A stretch of DNA of 64,000 bases from Legionella busanensis. Its GTDB lineage: Bacteria > Pseudomonadota > Gammaproteobacteria > Legionellales > Legionellaceae. The notes below the pieces were generated by a model. It was not told the DNA's origin and did no database searches. It worked only from the letters and a program-made list of their open reading frames with translations. The stretch is from NCBI RefSeq assembly GCF_900461525.1, contig NZ_UGOD01000001.1:465001-529000 (forward strand). The letters are read 5' to 3'. Every line of letters begins with the position of its first letter. Position 1 is the stretch's first letter. A program made the translations under genes and the position numbers. Below are positions 19,434-29,990 of this stretch, piece after piece.

Positions 19434-22400
19434 ATGGATAAAACAAACAATGATAGTTCGCAAAAAGCACTCTTAGATTTAGCTAGAGATGCAGGTATTT
19501 TGCTTTCTTATGAAGATGCCTGGAAAAAAAAGGTAACAGCAACCCCTGAGGTGATTATATGTCTTTTAAATCGCTTAGGAATACCTATAGAAAAAATTGA
19601 ACAGGCGCCTGAATTTTTAAAAAAATCAATTGAAAAAAAGGTTGCTGAAAAAATTGATAAAAATATTGTTTTTTGGGACGGCAAAGCAAAAGAAATACCT
19701 ATTTTTTTAACTCAAGATGAAGTAAAGGCGCAACTTGTTTACGTTATCACTTGCGAAGATGGTTCCTTAATTAAGGAATCTATTGATCTTGATAAAATTA
19801 AATCAAAGCGTAAACAAACTCATGGTGTAAAATATATAGAAAAATTAATTCGTATCCCTGCATTACCAATAGGCTACCATCATTTAAAAATAACATTACT
19901 CTCAAAAAAATATACAAGCTTGTTAATTGCAGCACCAACAAAATTTTATACTCAAAATATTGTTAAAGAGCCGTGTTACGGTGTGTTTGCTCCAATTTAT
20001 GCGCTTCATGATGAATTTACTAATAAATGTGGTGATTTATCGACGTTTGCCCACTTTTCTCGCTGGTTAGCTGAGCAAGATACTAAAATTGTTGCAACAA
20101 TGCCTTTTTTCGCCAGTTTTTCTGAAAGTCATTGTGAGCCTAGTCCTTATTCGCCGGTAAGTCGCTTATTTTGGAATGATTTATATCTTAATTTAAATCA
20201 TATTGTTAATGACATAGAAGAAGATAAGCAATGTGAGATTGACGAGATATTAAATGATCAAAGTTTAGTTAATTATCCTGTAGCTGCAAAAACAAAACGA
20301 CAACTATTTACAAAACATATTGAATCCTTTTTAGCCGATACTGAATTACAAGAGGCGCTTCAAGTTTATCGAGAAAAATGCCCTCTAATTGAGCAATATT
20401 CTTTGTTTAGAGCAAAAAATGAAGTAGATAATCAAACTTGGCACGCATGGACTGCTAAAGATAAAAAAGGTAAATTAAAATTAAATGCGGACTTAGAAAA
20501 ATATTATTATTACCATCTCTTAGCGCAGTGGCAATTTGATAAACAATTAAAATCATTTAAGGAAGAACTTAATCAGCGTGGCCAACTTCTTTATTTAGAT
20601 TTACCTGTGGGTGTTCATAAAGATGGTTTTGATACTTGGTATTTTCAAGATAGTTTCTTAGAGGGTATTAGTATTGGTGCACCTCCTGATCCTGTTTTTA
20701 AACATGGTCAGAATTGGGGTTCTCCGCCCTTAAGCCCTGAAACCTTAAAGAATACCCACTTTAACTACTTTATTTTAATGCTACGGAATATTTTTCAATA
20801 TGTAGATATTTTGCGTATTGATCATGTCATGGGTTTTAATCGCTTATTTTGGATTCCTGATAATTTTCCAATTGCTGAGGGTGTTTATGTGCAATACCCG
20901 GCAGAAGAGATGTATGCCATTTTATCAATTGAGTCTAATCGCTACAAAGCATCTATTATAGGTGAGAATTTGGGTTGTGTTCCGCCTATAACAGATGAAA
21001 TGATGCAACAGCATGACATGATTCAAATGAATATTACTCAATATTTATTAGAATCAAAATTGCCGCTTGAGCCTCTGAATGAATTAATGCTTACTAGTTT
21101 AAATACGCATGATATGCCAACTTTCTTTGCATTTTGCCAAGGTTTAGATATTGAAAAAGATAAAGAGGAAAACAATCTACCTTTAAAAGCGTATCATGAT
21201 GCTATTCAAACCCGGAAAAAGCAAATTCTACGCTTACGAAAAACATTAACTAAGCATCAGCTTGATGAAGATAATTTGCTTGAATCAAGCATTAAATTCC
21301 TTGCTGCAAGCAAAGCTAAAATTTTCATTATAAACATAGAAGACTTATGGCAAGAAACTAAATCTCAAAATATACCGGCTAGTGGGCCTGATAAACCTAA
21401 TTGGCGTAGAAAATTTGCTTATTCCATTGAGCAGATTAAAACAATGTCTTCAGTAAATCATCTCTTGCATATGATAAGAAAATTAAGGCCAGCAAGAGCT
21501 AAAATTGCTAAAAAGCCTAAACAGTTCTCGCTTATAAGTAAGGATGATTTGTATTTATTTAATGAAGGAACACACTATCAACTTTATGATCATTTAGGCG
21601 CTCATTATATTGCTAAAAAAGGAATAAAAGGCGTTTACTTCGCAGTATGGGCGCCTAACGCGCATTATGTTTCTGTAGTAGGAAGTTTTAATTTCTGGCA
21701 TCGTGGTGAAAACCCTATGTCCACGGTTGATGACTCTGGGATTTGGGAGGTTTTCATTCCCAATGCGAACCCGGGTGATTTATATAAATTTTATATTGAA
21801 TCAAAATATCATCACTATTGGGCAGAAAAAGCAGATCCATTTGCATTTTTGCAAGAGGTGCCGCCAAACACAGCTTCTATTGTTTGGCATTCTAATTATC
21901 AATGGCATGATGAAACATGGATGAATAAACGGGGGGAACATCAACGTCTAAATGCGCCTATTTCAATTTATGAAGTCCATTTAGGTTCTTGGAGGCGAGT
22001 ACCAGAAGAAGGGGGGCGCTTTTTAAATTATCGCGAACTTGCACCGTTGCTTGCTGAGTACGTTTTAAAAATGAATTTTACCCATGTTGAACTTCTGCCA
22101 ATTATGGAGCATCCTTTTTATGGTTCCTGGGGGTATCAAACACTTGGGTATTTTGCACCAACTGCACGTTATGGTAGCCCTGATGACTTTAAATATTTAG
22201 TTGATTATCTACATCAACATAATATCGGTGTCATACTTGATTGGGTACCTTCTCATTTTCCCAATGATGAGCATGGTCTAGCTTACTTTGATGGTACTCA
22301 TTTATTTGAGCATAGCGATCCTAGAAAAGGATTTCATCCTGATTGGAAAAGTGCCATTTTTAATTATGGTCGCCATGAAGTGAAGTCATTTTTAATAAGT

Positions 22401-23414
22401 AGCGCTTTATATTGGTTAGAGCAATATCACATTGATGGTTTACGTGTTGATGCTGTTGCTTCTATGTTGTATTTAAATTACTCGCGTTCTGAAGGCGAGT
22501 GGATCCCTAATGTGCATGGTGGGAATGAAAATTTAGAGGCAATTGATTTCTTACAAAATTTAAATAAAACAATTTATCATTATTTTCCTGATGTTCAAAC
22601 TTTTGCTGAGGAATCGACAGCCTGGCCTGGGGTTTCACGGCCAACTTATATCGGTGGCTTAGGATTTGGTTTTAAATGGGATATGGGGTGGATGCATGAT
22701 ACGTTATCTTATCTGCATCTTGACCCTATTCATCGGCGCTTTCATCAACATCGTTTATCGTTTCGGATGATTTATGCATTTAATGAAAACTTTACTCTTT
22801 CATTATCGCATGATGAAAGTGTACATGGTAAAGGATCTTTGTATTCTAAAATGTCAGGCGATGAATGGCAGCGTTTTGCTAATTTGCGTTTATTATTTGG
22901 CTACATGTTTGGCCTTCCGGGTAAAAAATTACTCTTTATGGGTAATGAGTTTGGCCAAAGGAGTGAATGGAATCATGAGGTCAGTATTGACTGGCATGTT
23001 TTGGATTGGCCACTCCACCAGGGCCTACAAGCTTGGGTTGCTCACTTAAATAAACTTTATAAAGAGGAGCGAGCCTTACATGACTTTGATCATGAATCAG
23101 CTGGTTTTGAATGGATTGATTGTGAGGATGCGCATAATAGTATTTATAGCTTTTTACGCAAATCAGCAAAGAGTGAACTAATATTAATAGTATTGAATTG
23201 TACGCCTGTAACTCGATTTTTTTATCGGATTGGTGTTCCAAAGCAAGGTAAATGGAAACTCATTGCATCAAGTGATGCAACACAATATGGTGGATCAGGC
23301 AATCAAGACAATCTATTAGATACAGAAAAGCACCCATTTCATTATAGGGATTATTCAATTAGCCTGACGCTACCGGGCATAAGTGTGAGCTTTTATAAAT
23401 GGATAGAAAAATAA
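19434..23414 (+). CDS. MalQ-GlgB fusion: 4-alpha-glucanotransferase / branching enzyme
   Basis: A single uninterrupted 1326-residue protein joining two enzymes. Residues 1-~690 are a MalQ-type GH77 amylomaltase: [36 protein letters not shown], nucleophile D463 in LRIDHVMGF, acid/base E511 in [11 protein letters not shown] and D560 in LNTHDMPTF. Residues ~695-1326 are a GH13_9 branching enzyme with one CBM48 domain ([20 protein letters not shown]), [10 protein letters not shown], nucleophile D1006 in [13 protein letters not shown] and the acid/base in [13 protein letters not shown]. The MalQ part is full length (the E. coli enzyme is 694 residues). The GlgB part lacks the extra N-terminal module of E. 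coli GlgB. Fused activities would disproportionate malto-oligosaccharides and branch the product. No internal start or frameshift is needed. The stop overlaps treZ by 16 nt. Confidence 0.94.
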   Translation: MDKTNNDSSQKALLDLARDAGILLSYEDAWKKKVTATPEVIICLLNRLGIPIEKIEQAPEFLKKSIEKKVAEKIDKNIVFWDGKAKEIPIFLTQDEVKAQLVYVITCEDGSLIKESIDLDKIKSKRKQTHGVKYIEKLIRIPALPIGYHHLKITLLSKKYTSLLIAAPTKFYTQNIVKEPCYGVFAPIYALHDEFTNKCGDLSTFAHFSRWLAEQDTKIVATMPFFASFSESHCEPSPYSPVSRLFWNDLYLNLNHIVNDIEEDKQCEIDEILNDQSLVNYPVAAKTKRQLFTKHIESFLADTELQEALQVYREKCPLIEQYSLFRAKNEVDNQTWHAWTAKDKKGKLKLNADLEKYYYYHLLAQWQFDKQLKSFKEELNQRGQLLYLDLPVGVHKDGFDTWYFQDSFLEGISIGAPPDPVFKHGQNWGSPPLSPETLKNTHFNYFILMLRNIFQYVDILRIDHVMGFNRLFWIPDNFPIAEGVYVQYPAEEMYAILSIESNRYKASIIGENLGCVPPITDEMMQQHDMIQMNITQYLLESKLPLEPLNELMLTSLNTHDMPTFFAFCQGLDIEKDKEENNLPLKAYHDAIQTRKKQILRLRKTLTKHQLDEDNLLESSIKFLAASKAKIFIINIEDLWQETKSQNIPASGPDKPNWRRKFAYSIEQIKTMSSVNHLLHMIRKLRPARAKIAKKPKQFSLISKDDLYLFNEGTHYQLYDHLGAHYIAKKGIKGVYFAVWAPNAHYVSVVGSFNFWHRGENPMSTVDDSGIWEVFIPNANPGDLYKFYIESKYHHYWAEKADPFAFLQEVPPNTASIVWHSNYQWHDETWMNKRGEHQRLNAPISIYEVHLGSWRRVPEEGGRFLNYRELAPLLAEYVLKMNFTHVELLPIMEHPFYGSWGYQTLGYFAPTARYGSPDDFKYLVDYLHQHNIGVILDWVPSHFPNDEHGLAYFDGTHLFEHSDPRKGFHPDWKSAIFNYGRHEVKSFLISSALYWLEQYHIDGLRVDAVASMLYLNYSRSEGEWIPNVHGGNENLEAIDFLQNLNKTIYHYFPDVQTFAEESTAWPGVSRPTYIGGLGFGFKWDMGWMHDTLSYLHLDPIHRRFHQHRLSFRMIYAFNENFTLSLSHDESVHGKGSLYSKMSGDEWQRFANLRLLFGYMFGLPGKKLLFMGNEFGQRSEWNHEVSIDWHVLDWPLHQGLQAWVAHLNKLYKEERALHDFDHESAGFEWIDCEDAHNSIYSFLRKSAKSELILIVLNCTPVTRFFYRIGVPKQGKWKLIASSDATQYGGSGNQDNLLDTEKHPFHYRDYSISLTLPGISVSFYKWIEK

Positions 23415-25219
23415 CACGGACAATAGGTGCGAACCTGGCTCTAGATGGCTCTTGCACATTTCGCGTATGGGCCCCTTTTGCAGAGCATATGCAAATCAAA
23501 ATCTTTCCTCAACATGGAACAGCTTATTATTTAGAGATGCATAAAGGCGAAGATGATTATTTTGAACTTATTACCTCGGATATCACCGCAGGCGATCGTT
23601 ACTATTACTGTTTTGCAGACAAAGAGCTACCTGATTTAGCTTCTGATTATCAACCTGAAGGGATTCTTGGACCATCCGAAATTATTAGTAAAAAAAAGCC
23701 TAGGCCCTGGAAGGCTACGTTATTAGCGGATTATATTATTTATGAATTGCATGTAGGCACTTTTTCTGAAGAAGGTAAATTTACCGCGGTTATTCCTTAT
23801 TTAAAAGAACTTAAATCACTGGGTATTACTGCACTTGAACTTATGCCAATTGCACAATTTCCAGGTGATAGAAATTGGGGCTACGATGGCGTGCTTCCTT
23901 TTGCGGTCCAAAATAGTTATGGTGGGCCGCAGGGTTTAAAGCAATTAGTAGAAGCATGTCATGAGTTAGAGATAGCCGTTATTTTAGATGTGGTTTATAA
24001 CCATTTAGGGCCAGAAGGAAATTTTTTTAATGAATTTGGCCCTTATTTAACAGATAAATATAGTACGCCTTGGGGAAAAACCTTAAATTTTGATGGTGAA
24101 TACAGTCACTATGTACGTAATTATTTTATTGAGAATGCGCTTCATTGGTTTTCTGAATATGGTATTGATGCACTACGCTTAGATGCATTGCATGCTATTG
24201 TCGATACATCTGCTTATCCTTTTTTAGAGGAACTTGCTGATAGGACAAAAGCTTTATCTAAAGCACTAGGACAAGAATTTTATTTAATTGCAGAAAGCTG
24301 CGCTAACGATCCGAGGCTGATTAGAACGAAGGAAGAGTATGGATTTGGTTTACATGCTCAATGGAATGATGACTTTCATCATGCTTTGCATACCCTTCTT
24401 ACTAAAGAACGTGAAACTTACTATCAAGATTATGGTGATATAAAACATTTTCTAAAAGCCTATCAAGAAGGCTATGTTTATTCAGGTGAGTATTCTCCAT
24501 TTCGTAAGCAGCCACATGGCGTGAGTTCTCAAGCTATTCCGGGCGATCGCTTCGTTGTTTTTATGCAAAATCATGATCATATTGGTAACCGCCCTACAGG
24601 CGATCGCTTAACGCATATTCTATCAACGGCACAGCTTCGGTTTGGAGCGGCTCTACTCTTTTTCTCTCCTTATATTCCACTAATTTTTATGGGAGAGGAG
24701 TATGGTGAAGTTGCACCATTTCAATATTTTATTAGCCATACGGATGAGCAACTGATTGAAGCAGTACGGCAAGGACGCCGGCAAGAATTTGCATTTCAAG
24801 AGCATGTTGAAGTACCTGATCCCTATGATATTAATACTTATCAGCAGAGTAAGTTAGATCATGGACTTAAAAAGAAACATGAGCATCAGCGTATGTGGCG
24901 CTATTATCAGCGATTGATTCAAATTCGCCGTAATCACCCAGCTTTGTTTGAATTAAATAAACATAGCTTATCTTTTGAATTGTTTGAAAATGAAAGATTA
25001 TGGGTCATTAAACGAACAAATAAACAAAATGAAATTCTACTAATTGCTAATTTCTCAAATGAGAATCTTAGTTATGAGAATCATATTAAGCTTGCTGGAT
25101 TAAGGCTGCTCTTAGACTCTTATGATTATGAGTCAACAATTGTCGATTATCAACAAGGCAGTACAGAACTTAAACCATTTGGTATCTTACTTTTTGAAAG
25201 GATAACAGAAAGTGACTAA
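23399..25219 (+). CDS. treZ: Malto-oligosyltrehalose trehalohydrolase TreZ
   Basis: This 606-residue GH13 enzyme releases trehalose from the ends made by TreY. It starts with the family's CBM48-like module ([18 protein letters not shown]). Then come [14 protein letters not shown], the characteristic [17 protein letters not shown], nucleophile D262 in [11 protein letters not shown], acid/base E299 in [11 protein letters not shown] and the [16 protein letters not shown] block. The [12 protein letters not shown] and NHDHIGNR forms separate TreZ from GlgB and GlgX. The start overlaps the MalQ-GlgB stop by 16 nt and the stop overlaps the GH57 gene by 8 nt, so translation is probably coupled through the operon. 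Confidence 0.95.
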   Translation: MDRKITRTIGANLALDGSCTFRVWAPFAEHMQIKIFPQHGTAYYLEMHKGEDDYFELITSDITAGDRYYYCFADKELPDLASDYQPEGILGPSEIISKKKPRPWKATLLADYIIYELHVGTFSEEGKFTAVIPYLKELKSLGITALELMPIAQFPGDRNWGYDGVLPFAVQNSYGGPQGLKQLVEACHELEIAVILDVVYNHLGPEGNFFNEFGPYLTDKYSTPWGKTLNFDGEYSHYVRNYFIENALHWFSEYGIDALRLDALHAIVDTSAYPFLEELADRTKALSKALGQEFYLIAESCANDPRLIRTKEEYGFGLHAQWNDDFHHALHTLLTKERETYYQDYGDIKHFLKAYQEGYVYSGEYSPFRKQPHGVSSQAIPGDRFVVFMQNHDHIGNRPTGDRLTHILSTAQLRFGAALLFFSPYIPLIFMGEEYGEVAPFQYFISHTDEQLIEAVRQGRRQEFAFQEHVEVPDPYDINTYQQSKLDHGLKKKHEHQRMWRYYQRLIQIRRNHPALFELNKHSLSFELFENERLWVIKRTNKQNEILLIANFSNENLSYENHIKLAGLRLLLDSYDYESTIVDYQQGSTELKPFGILLFERITESD

Positions 25220-27599
25220 TAAATATCTTTGTATACATGGCCATTTTTATCAACCACCACGTGAAAATCCATGGTTAGAGGCTGTAGAAAATCAAGAATC
25301 AGCAGCACCTTACCATGATTGGAATGAGCGCATTACCGAGGAATGTTATGCACCAAATGCTGCGTCTAGAACTCTAAACTCAGAAGGAAAAATTACTACT
25401 ATTTCTAATAATTATGAAAAAATTAGCTTTAATTTTGGGCCTACGTTACTTTCTTGGATAAATGAAAAAAATCCATTATTGCTGCAGTTATTACGTGAAG
25501 CAGATACAAAAAGCCAAGAGCGCTTAAATGGCCATGGTAATGCGCTTGCACAATCTTACAATCATATCATTATGCCTCTTGCTAATTCGCGTGATAAATA
25601 TACTCAAATTTATTGGGGAATTAAGGATTTTGAATATTATTTCGGCCGAAGCCCAGAAGGTATGTGGTTATCAGAAACGGCAGTTGATTTAGAAACACTG
25701 GATATTATGAGTGAGCTTGGTATTAAATTTACAATCCTTGCTCCCAACCAATTACAGCATATTAGGCGCCTTAACAGTGACGAAGAATGGTACGATGATT
25801 TCACCATTGGGACACCTTACTTACAGCATCTTCCTTCTGGTCGAACGATTACTCTTTTCTTTTATGATGGTGGTGTGTCTAAAGCAGTTGCCTTTGAAAA
25901 ATTATTAACGCACGGCGAAAATTTTGCTCATCGCTTATTAGATGCTTTTCCCCCCGAATGGACCGCAAATACATTGATGCATATTGCTACTGATGGCGAG
26001 ACTTACGGTCATCATCATCCACATGGCGATATGGGACTTGCTTATGCGCTTCATTATATTGAGCAGCAAGGTGAGGTTGAAATTGTAAACTATGGTTATT
26101 TCTTAGAAGCTCAACCTCCTGAGTTTGAAGTAGAAATTTGGGAACATTCTTCTTGGAGTTGCGCGCATGGCGTAGAACGCTGGAAAAGTAATTGTGGTTG
26201 TAATAATGGTCAAGGCTGGCATCAAGAATGGCGCGGCCCCTTGCGTCAAGCGCTAGATTGGTTACGGGATGCATTAATTCCTGCATTTGAGGAAAGAGTG
26301 GGTAATTTGGTAAACGATCCTTGGGCGGCTAGAAATGATTATATTGAAGTTATCCTTCATCGTGATAAACAAAATGAATTTTTAGCAAAACATGCAAAAC
26401 GAAAATTAAAACAACATGAAAAGGAAAGTGTTTTAAAATGGATGGAACTACAACGCCATGCTATGTTGATGTATACAAGCTGTGGTTGGTTTTTTGATGA
26501 GTTATCTGGCATTGAAACCGTACAAATTATGAAATACGCTGCTCGTGTTATTCAGTTACATACTGAATTAACAGGCGAAAGCTTTGAAGAGACATTTATT
26601 GAAAAACTAGCGTTAGCGCCTTCTAATTTTACGCACTTTAAAAATGGCGCTCAACTATACAATATGTTTGTCAAACCACTTAGTATCGATTTGTTCAAGG
26701 TATCTGCGCACTTAGCTGCAAGCTTACCGTTTATGGCTTATGAAGATAAGGTGGTTATGTATTGCTATGAATGTGAATTAATTAATACGCAAAAAACAAT
26801 TGAGGGTAAGACACAATTAATTAGCGGTGAATTAATAGTCACTTCAAAGTTAACATCCGAATCTTTAAGAGTTTGGTATTGGCTTTTTTATCAAGGCGAT
26901 CATAATCTAATATGCGCAATTAAGCACCCAGATGCTTCCTTAGAACACATAGGTAAAACATTACATGAAGTATTTATTACGGGTGATATTTTTCAGGTTG
27001 TAAAGTTATTTGAAAATTACTTTGGTGAAGAGACTATTTCTTTACGCGACTTATTTTATGATACAAAATTAAAAATCACAGAAGACATTTTATCCACCTC
27101 TTTAGCAGATTTGGAATTAAATTACCGGCGCTTCTTCGATGATAATGCACCGATGATTAACTTTATTTCTGATATAAGCATTGAATTACCAAGAACAATT
27201 AAAAGTGCGCTTAATTCATTAATTAACAGCGATATAGTGCATTTCTTTTTAGGCCCTAATCCTAATATTGAAGATTTAGAATCCATCTTTGATAAAGCGC
27301 AACGCTTGCGTGTTCGGCTAGATAAAGAAACTATTGGGTTTCATGCTAATCATATGCTGCATGATAATGCTATGATGATTGAACATCATATTAATGATAA
27401 AGATTTTTTACACTATCTAATTAAATTAGTGGCTTTTGTAAAAACAATGCCGGTAAACGTTAACTTATGGCATATGCAAAATGAAGTATATAAGTTATTG
27501 CAGGAAAATGAACAAAATCAGAAAAATCCTCTTTTAACAGAATTAGCTAGTCAACTCGATTTGGAGATCGAATATGCGTATTCCACTAGCCACGTATAG
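25212..27599 (+). CDS. GH57-type glycosidase with DUF3536 domain
   Basis: A 795-residue protein of the GH57 alpha-amylase/alpha-mannosidase-like superfamily with a C-terminal DUF3536 domain. The N-terminal CIHGHFYQPPRENPWLE is the first GH57 conserved region. E155 in GMWLSETAVDLETLD is the likely nucleophile, and D261 in IATDGETYGHHHPHGD the likely acid/base. A WSCAHGVERW block follows. DUF3536 occupies about residues 340-640. Related proteins occur near treY/treZ or glycogen genes in other bacteria, but I know of no confirmed reaction. The GTG start overlaps treZ by 8 nt and the stop overlaps treY by 26 nt. It occupies the place usually taken by the debranching enzyme TreX, so debranching or chain-trimming is an attractive but unproven role. 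Confidence 0.88.
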   Translation: MTNKYLCIHGHFYQPPRENPWLEAVENQESAAPYHDWNERITEECYAPNAASRTLNSEGKITTISNNYEKISFNFGPTLLSWINEKNPLLLQLLREADTKSQERLNGHGNALAQSYNHIIMPLANSRDKYTQIYWGIKDFEYYFGRSPEGMWLSETAVDLETLDIMSELGIKFTILAPNQLQHIRRLNSDEEWYDDFTIGTPYLQHLPSGRTITLFFYDGGVSKAVAFEKLLTHGENFAHRLLDAFPPEWTANTLMHIATDGETYGHHHPHGDMGLAYALHYIEQQGEVEIVNYGYFLEAQPPEFEVEIWEHSSWSCAHGVERWKSNCGCNNGQGWHQEWRGPLRQALDWLRDALIPAFEERVGNLVNDPWAARNDYIEVILHRDKQNEFLAKHAKRKLKQHEKESVLKWMELQRHAMLMYTSCGWFFDELSGIETVQIMKYAARVIQLHTELTGESFEETFIEKLALAPSNFTHFKNGAQLYNMFVKPLSIDLFKVSAHLAASLPFMAYEDKVVMYCYECELINTQKTIEGKTQLISGELIVTSKLTSESLRVWYWLFYQGDHNLICAIKHPDASLEHIGKTLHEVFITGDIFQVVKLFENYFGEETISLRDLFYDTKLKITEDILSTSLADLELNYRRFFDDNAPMINFISDISIELPRTIKSALNSLINSDIVHFFLGPNPNIEDLESIFDKAQRLRVRLDKETIGFHANHMLHDNAMMIEHHINDKDFLHYLIKLVAFVKTMPVNVNLWHMQNEVYKLLQENEQNQKNPLLTELASQLDLEIEYAYSTSHV

Positions 27600-29826
27600 G
27601 GTGCAACTTAACAAAGATCTTCCTTTTGAGAAAGTTGAGTCTCTGTTAGATTTTTTTAAAAAGTTAGGTATTTCTGATATCTATACTTCACCTATTTTGC
27701 AAGCACAACCTGGTAGTACACATGGTTATGATGCAACGAACTATGAAGAAATAAACCAGGATTTAGGAGGCTATGACGGGTTTAAACATTTTTGTTTAAC
27801 ATTACAAGAAAAGGGTTTAAATCTTTGTGTGGATATTGTACCCAATCACATGGCGTCTACGGAACATAATAATTATTGGCAAGATGTTCTTAAAAAGCGA
27901 GAGAAGTCAGATTTTGCTTTTTTATTTGATGTTAATTGGACTCATTCAACGCAGGATAAATTAGTATACCGCCGCTTTTTTGATATCAATGAATTAGTTT
28001 GTATGCGAGTTGAAGATCCAAACGTCTTTGCTAAAACGCATCAACTACTTTTTTCTTTAATTAAACAAAAATTAATACAAGGCCTACGAATTGATCACAT
28101 TGATGGTTTACGCAATCCAGCACATTATCTCAAATCTTTAAAAGAACATACCGCTTCTGATTTTTATATCGTTGTAGAAAAAATATTAGGCTTTGCTGAA
28201 ACCTTACCAGAAACATGGTTAATTGACGGGACAACTGGCTATGATTTCTTAAATCGTTTAAATCAAGTTTATGTAAAGCCAAGTGGCTTAAAAAAAATTA
28301 TTGCCTCTTATGGCTCATTAACTCAATCCACAAAGACAGTTGAGCAAATTCGTCAAGAAAGTATTATTTTAGTGCTTGAAAAATTATTTAATACGGAATT
28401 CCAAAATCTGGTTACTGCATTACAGGAATTAATTGGTGAAAAAGATCACGAAATAGGTATTATCTTGTTGCAAATTTGCGCTTTAATGCCCATTTATAGA
28501 ATTTACGGCAACCTAGATTTTTACTCGTATCAGGAAAAAGAATTAATCAATAACATTCTTGAAAGAGTAAATACTAAAAGACGTGATTTATTAGAGAAAA
28601 TCCAACAAGTGCTGTTATTAGACTTTGATGGCAATCAAGATGAGCAAAAGCAACGTTGCGCTAAATGGTTAAGTAATTGGCAAGTGTTAACCGGTCCCTT
28701 AATGGCTAAAGGGTTTGAAGATACAACATGCTATAGGTATAACGCTTTCTTATCCTTAAATGAAGTGGGAAGTGCGCCAGAATATTTTTCAAGAGCAGGC
28801 GATCTTCAAGATTTTCATTCTTATAATGCACTTAAACAAGAAAAATGGCCTAATAGCTTAAATACGACTTCAACACATGATACAAAACGTAGCGAAGATA
28901 TGCGGGCCAGATTAAATGTCTTAAGTGAAATAAGTGAAGAATGGATTTCAACGCTAAGACTGTGGATGGAACAAAATCAGTCTAAAAAAGCCATAGTAAA
29001 CCAGCAATTAGCGCCAGATAATACTGATGAAATAATGCTTTATCAAACACTAATAGGAATCTGGCCGTTTAATGGTATTAATCAAACCTTAAAAGAGCGT
29101 ATAAATACATTTCTAATCAAAGCGTTAAGAGAGCGCAAATGTCATACAACGTGGTTTGCGCCCAATGAAGCTTATGAAAAGGCTGTTATTAATTTTTTTG
29201 AATCGTTGTTTGATGATCCATGGTTTTTAAAAAGCTTTACCATGCTACAAAAGAAAGTGGCTTTTTTTGGTATGTATAATTCATTGTCTCAAGTTGTTTT
29301 AAAAATAACATCGCCAGGCGCGCCTGATTTTTATCAAGGATGTGAAAGTTGGTGTTTTAGTTTAGTTGATCCAGATAATCGTAGTTTAATTGATTATAAT
29401 CATATTACCTCTTTATTAAGTGAAGAGCCGTTACCTGATTTATTAAAAACGTGGGAAGATGGACGAATTAAATTAAACACCATGCGTAAGCTTTTAGAAA
29501 TAAGAAATCGCTTTAAAAATGTTTTTATGTATGGCAAATATATTCCTTTAGAAGTTCAAGGTAACCTAGCGAAACATGTCATCGCTTTTGCACGAGAATT
29601 TGACAATTCTTACATTGTTGTTGTTACTTTACGTTGGATATCTCAATTAATAAGTCCTTTTACATCTTGGTCTAATTTGGCTTTTAATCAGGATGATAAA
29701 ATCATTTTGCCTAAAATGTATAATCGAGCATTTCATTCTCTTTTAACAGGTGATGAAATTTTAAGTACAGACGACTCTATTTTGATGGCTGATGTCTTAG
29801 AAAAATTACCGTTTAATATTCTTTAA
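27574..29826 (+). CDS. treY: Malto-oligosyltrehalose synthase TreY
   Basis: A 750-residue GH13_26 enzyme that converts the reducing-end alpha-1,4 bond of malto-oligosaccharides to alpha-1,1, forming a trehalosyl end. It shows PLATYRVQLNKDLPFEKV, the diagnostic YTSPILQAQPGSTHGYD, VDIVPNHMA, nucleophile D174 in GLRIDHIDGLRNP, acid/base E202 in IVVEKILGFAETLP and the TTGYDFLN block. The C-terminal TSTHDTKRSEDMRARL and the ITSPGAPDFYQGCE segment are also TreY-specific. Length is normal. The start lies inside the GH57 gene (26-nt overlap). It is the last gene of the operon; a 164-nt AT-rich gap follows before the thaumatin-like gene. Confidence 0.95.
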   Translation: MRIPLATYRVQLNKDLPFEKVESLLDFFKKLGISDIYTSPILQAQPGSTHGYDATNYEEINQDLGGYDGFKHFCLTLQEKGLNLCVDIVPNHMASTEHNNYWQDVLKKREKSDFAFLFDVNWTHSTQDKLVYRRFFDINELVCMRVEDPNVFAKTHQLLFSLIKQKLIQGLRIDHIDGLRNPAHYLKSLKEHTASDFYIVVEKILGFAETLPETWLIDGTTGYDFLNRLNQVYVKPSGLKKIIASYGSLTQSTKTVEQIRQESIILVLEKLFNTEFQNLVTALQELIGEKDHEIGIILLQICALMPIYRIYGNLDFYSYQEKELINNILERVNTKRRDLLEKIQQVLLLDFDGNQDEQKQRCAKWLSNWQVLTGPLMAKGFEDTTCYRYNAFLSLNEVGSAPEYFSRAGDLQDFHSYNALKQEKWPNSLNTTSTHDTKRSEDMRARLNVLSEISEEWISTLRLWMEQNQSKKAIVNQQLAPDNTDEIMLYQTLIGIWPFNGINQTLKERINTFLIKALRERKCHTTWFAPNEAYEKAVINFFESLFDDPWFLKSFTMLQKKVAFFGMYNSLSQVVLKITSPGAPDFYQGCESWCFSLVDPDNRSLIDYNHITSLLSEEPLPDLLKTWEDGRIKLNTMRKLLEIRNRFKNVFMYGKYIPLEVQGNLAKHVIAFAREFDNSYIVVVTLRWISQLISPFTSWSNLAFNQDDKIILPKMYNRAFHSLLTGDEILSTDDSILMADVLEKLPFNIL

Positions 29827-29990
29827 GCACTTAGCAAATGAAATTATTGTTAACAAATTGCTAGGTTGATTTTACTTAGCAAAACCTTGTTAGCAACTAT
29901 GTTTTTTAAAGAAAGAAATTTGAAAGAGTGGAATTAAGTTAACTAATCGTCTACATTATTTTAATTAGTTATATTTCAAGGATGAAATTT

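Noticed and set aside
25987-26286. 99-codon minus-strand frame
   Set aside because: It is antisense to the GH57 gene, whose conserved catalytic region explains the lack of stops.
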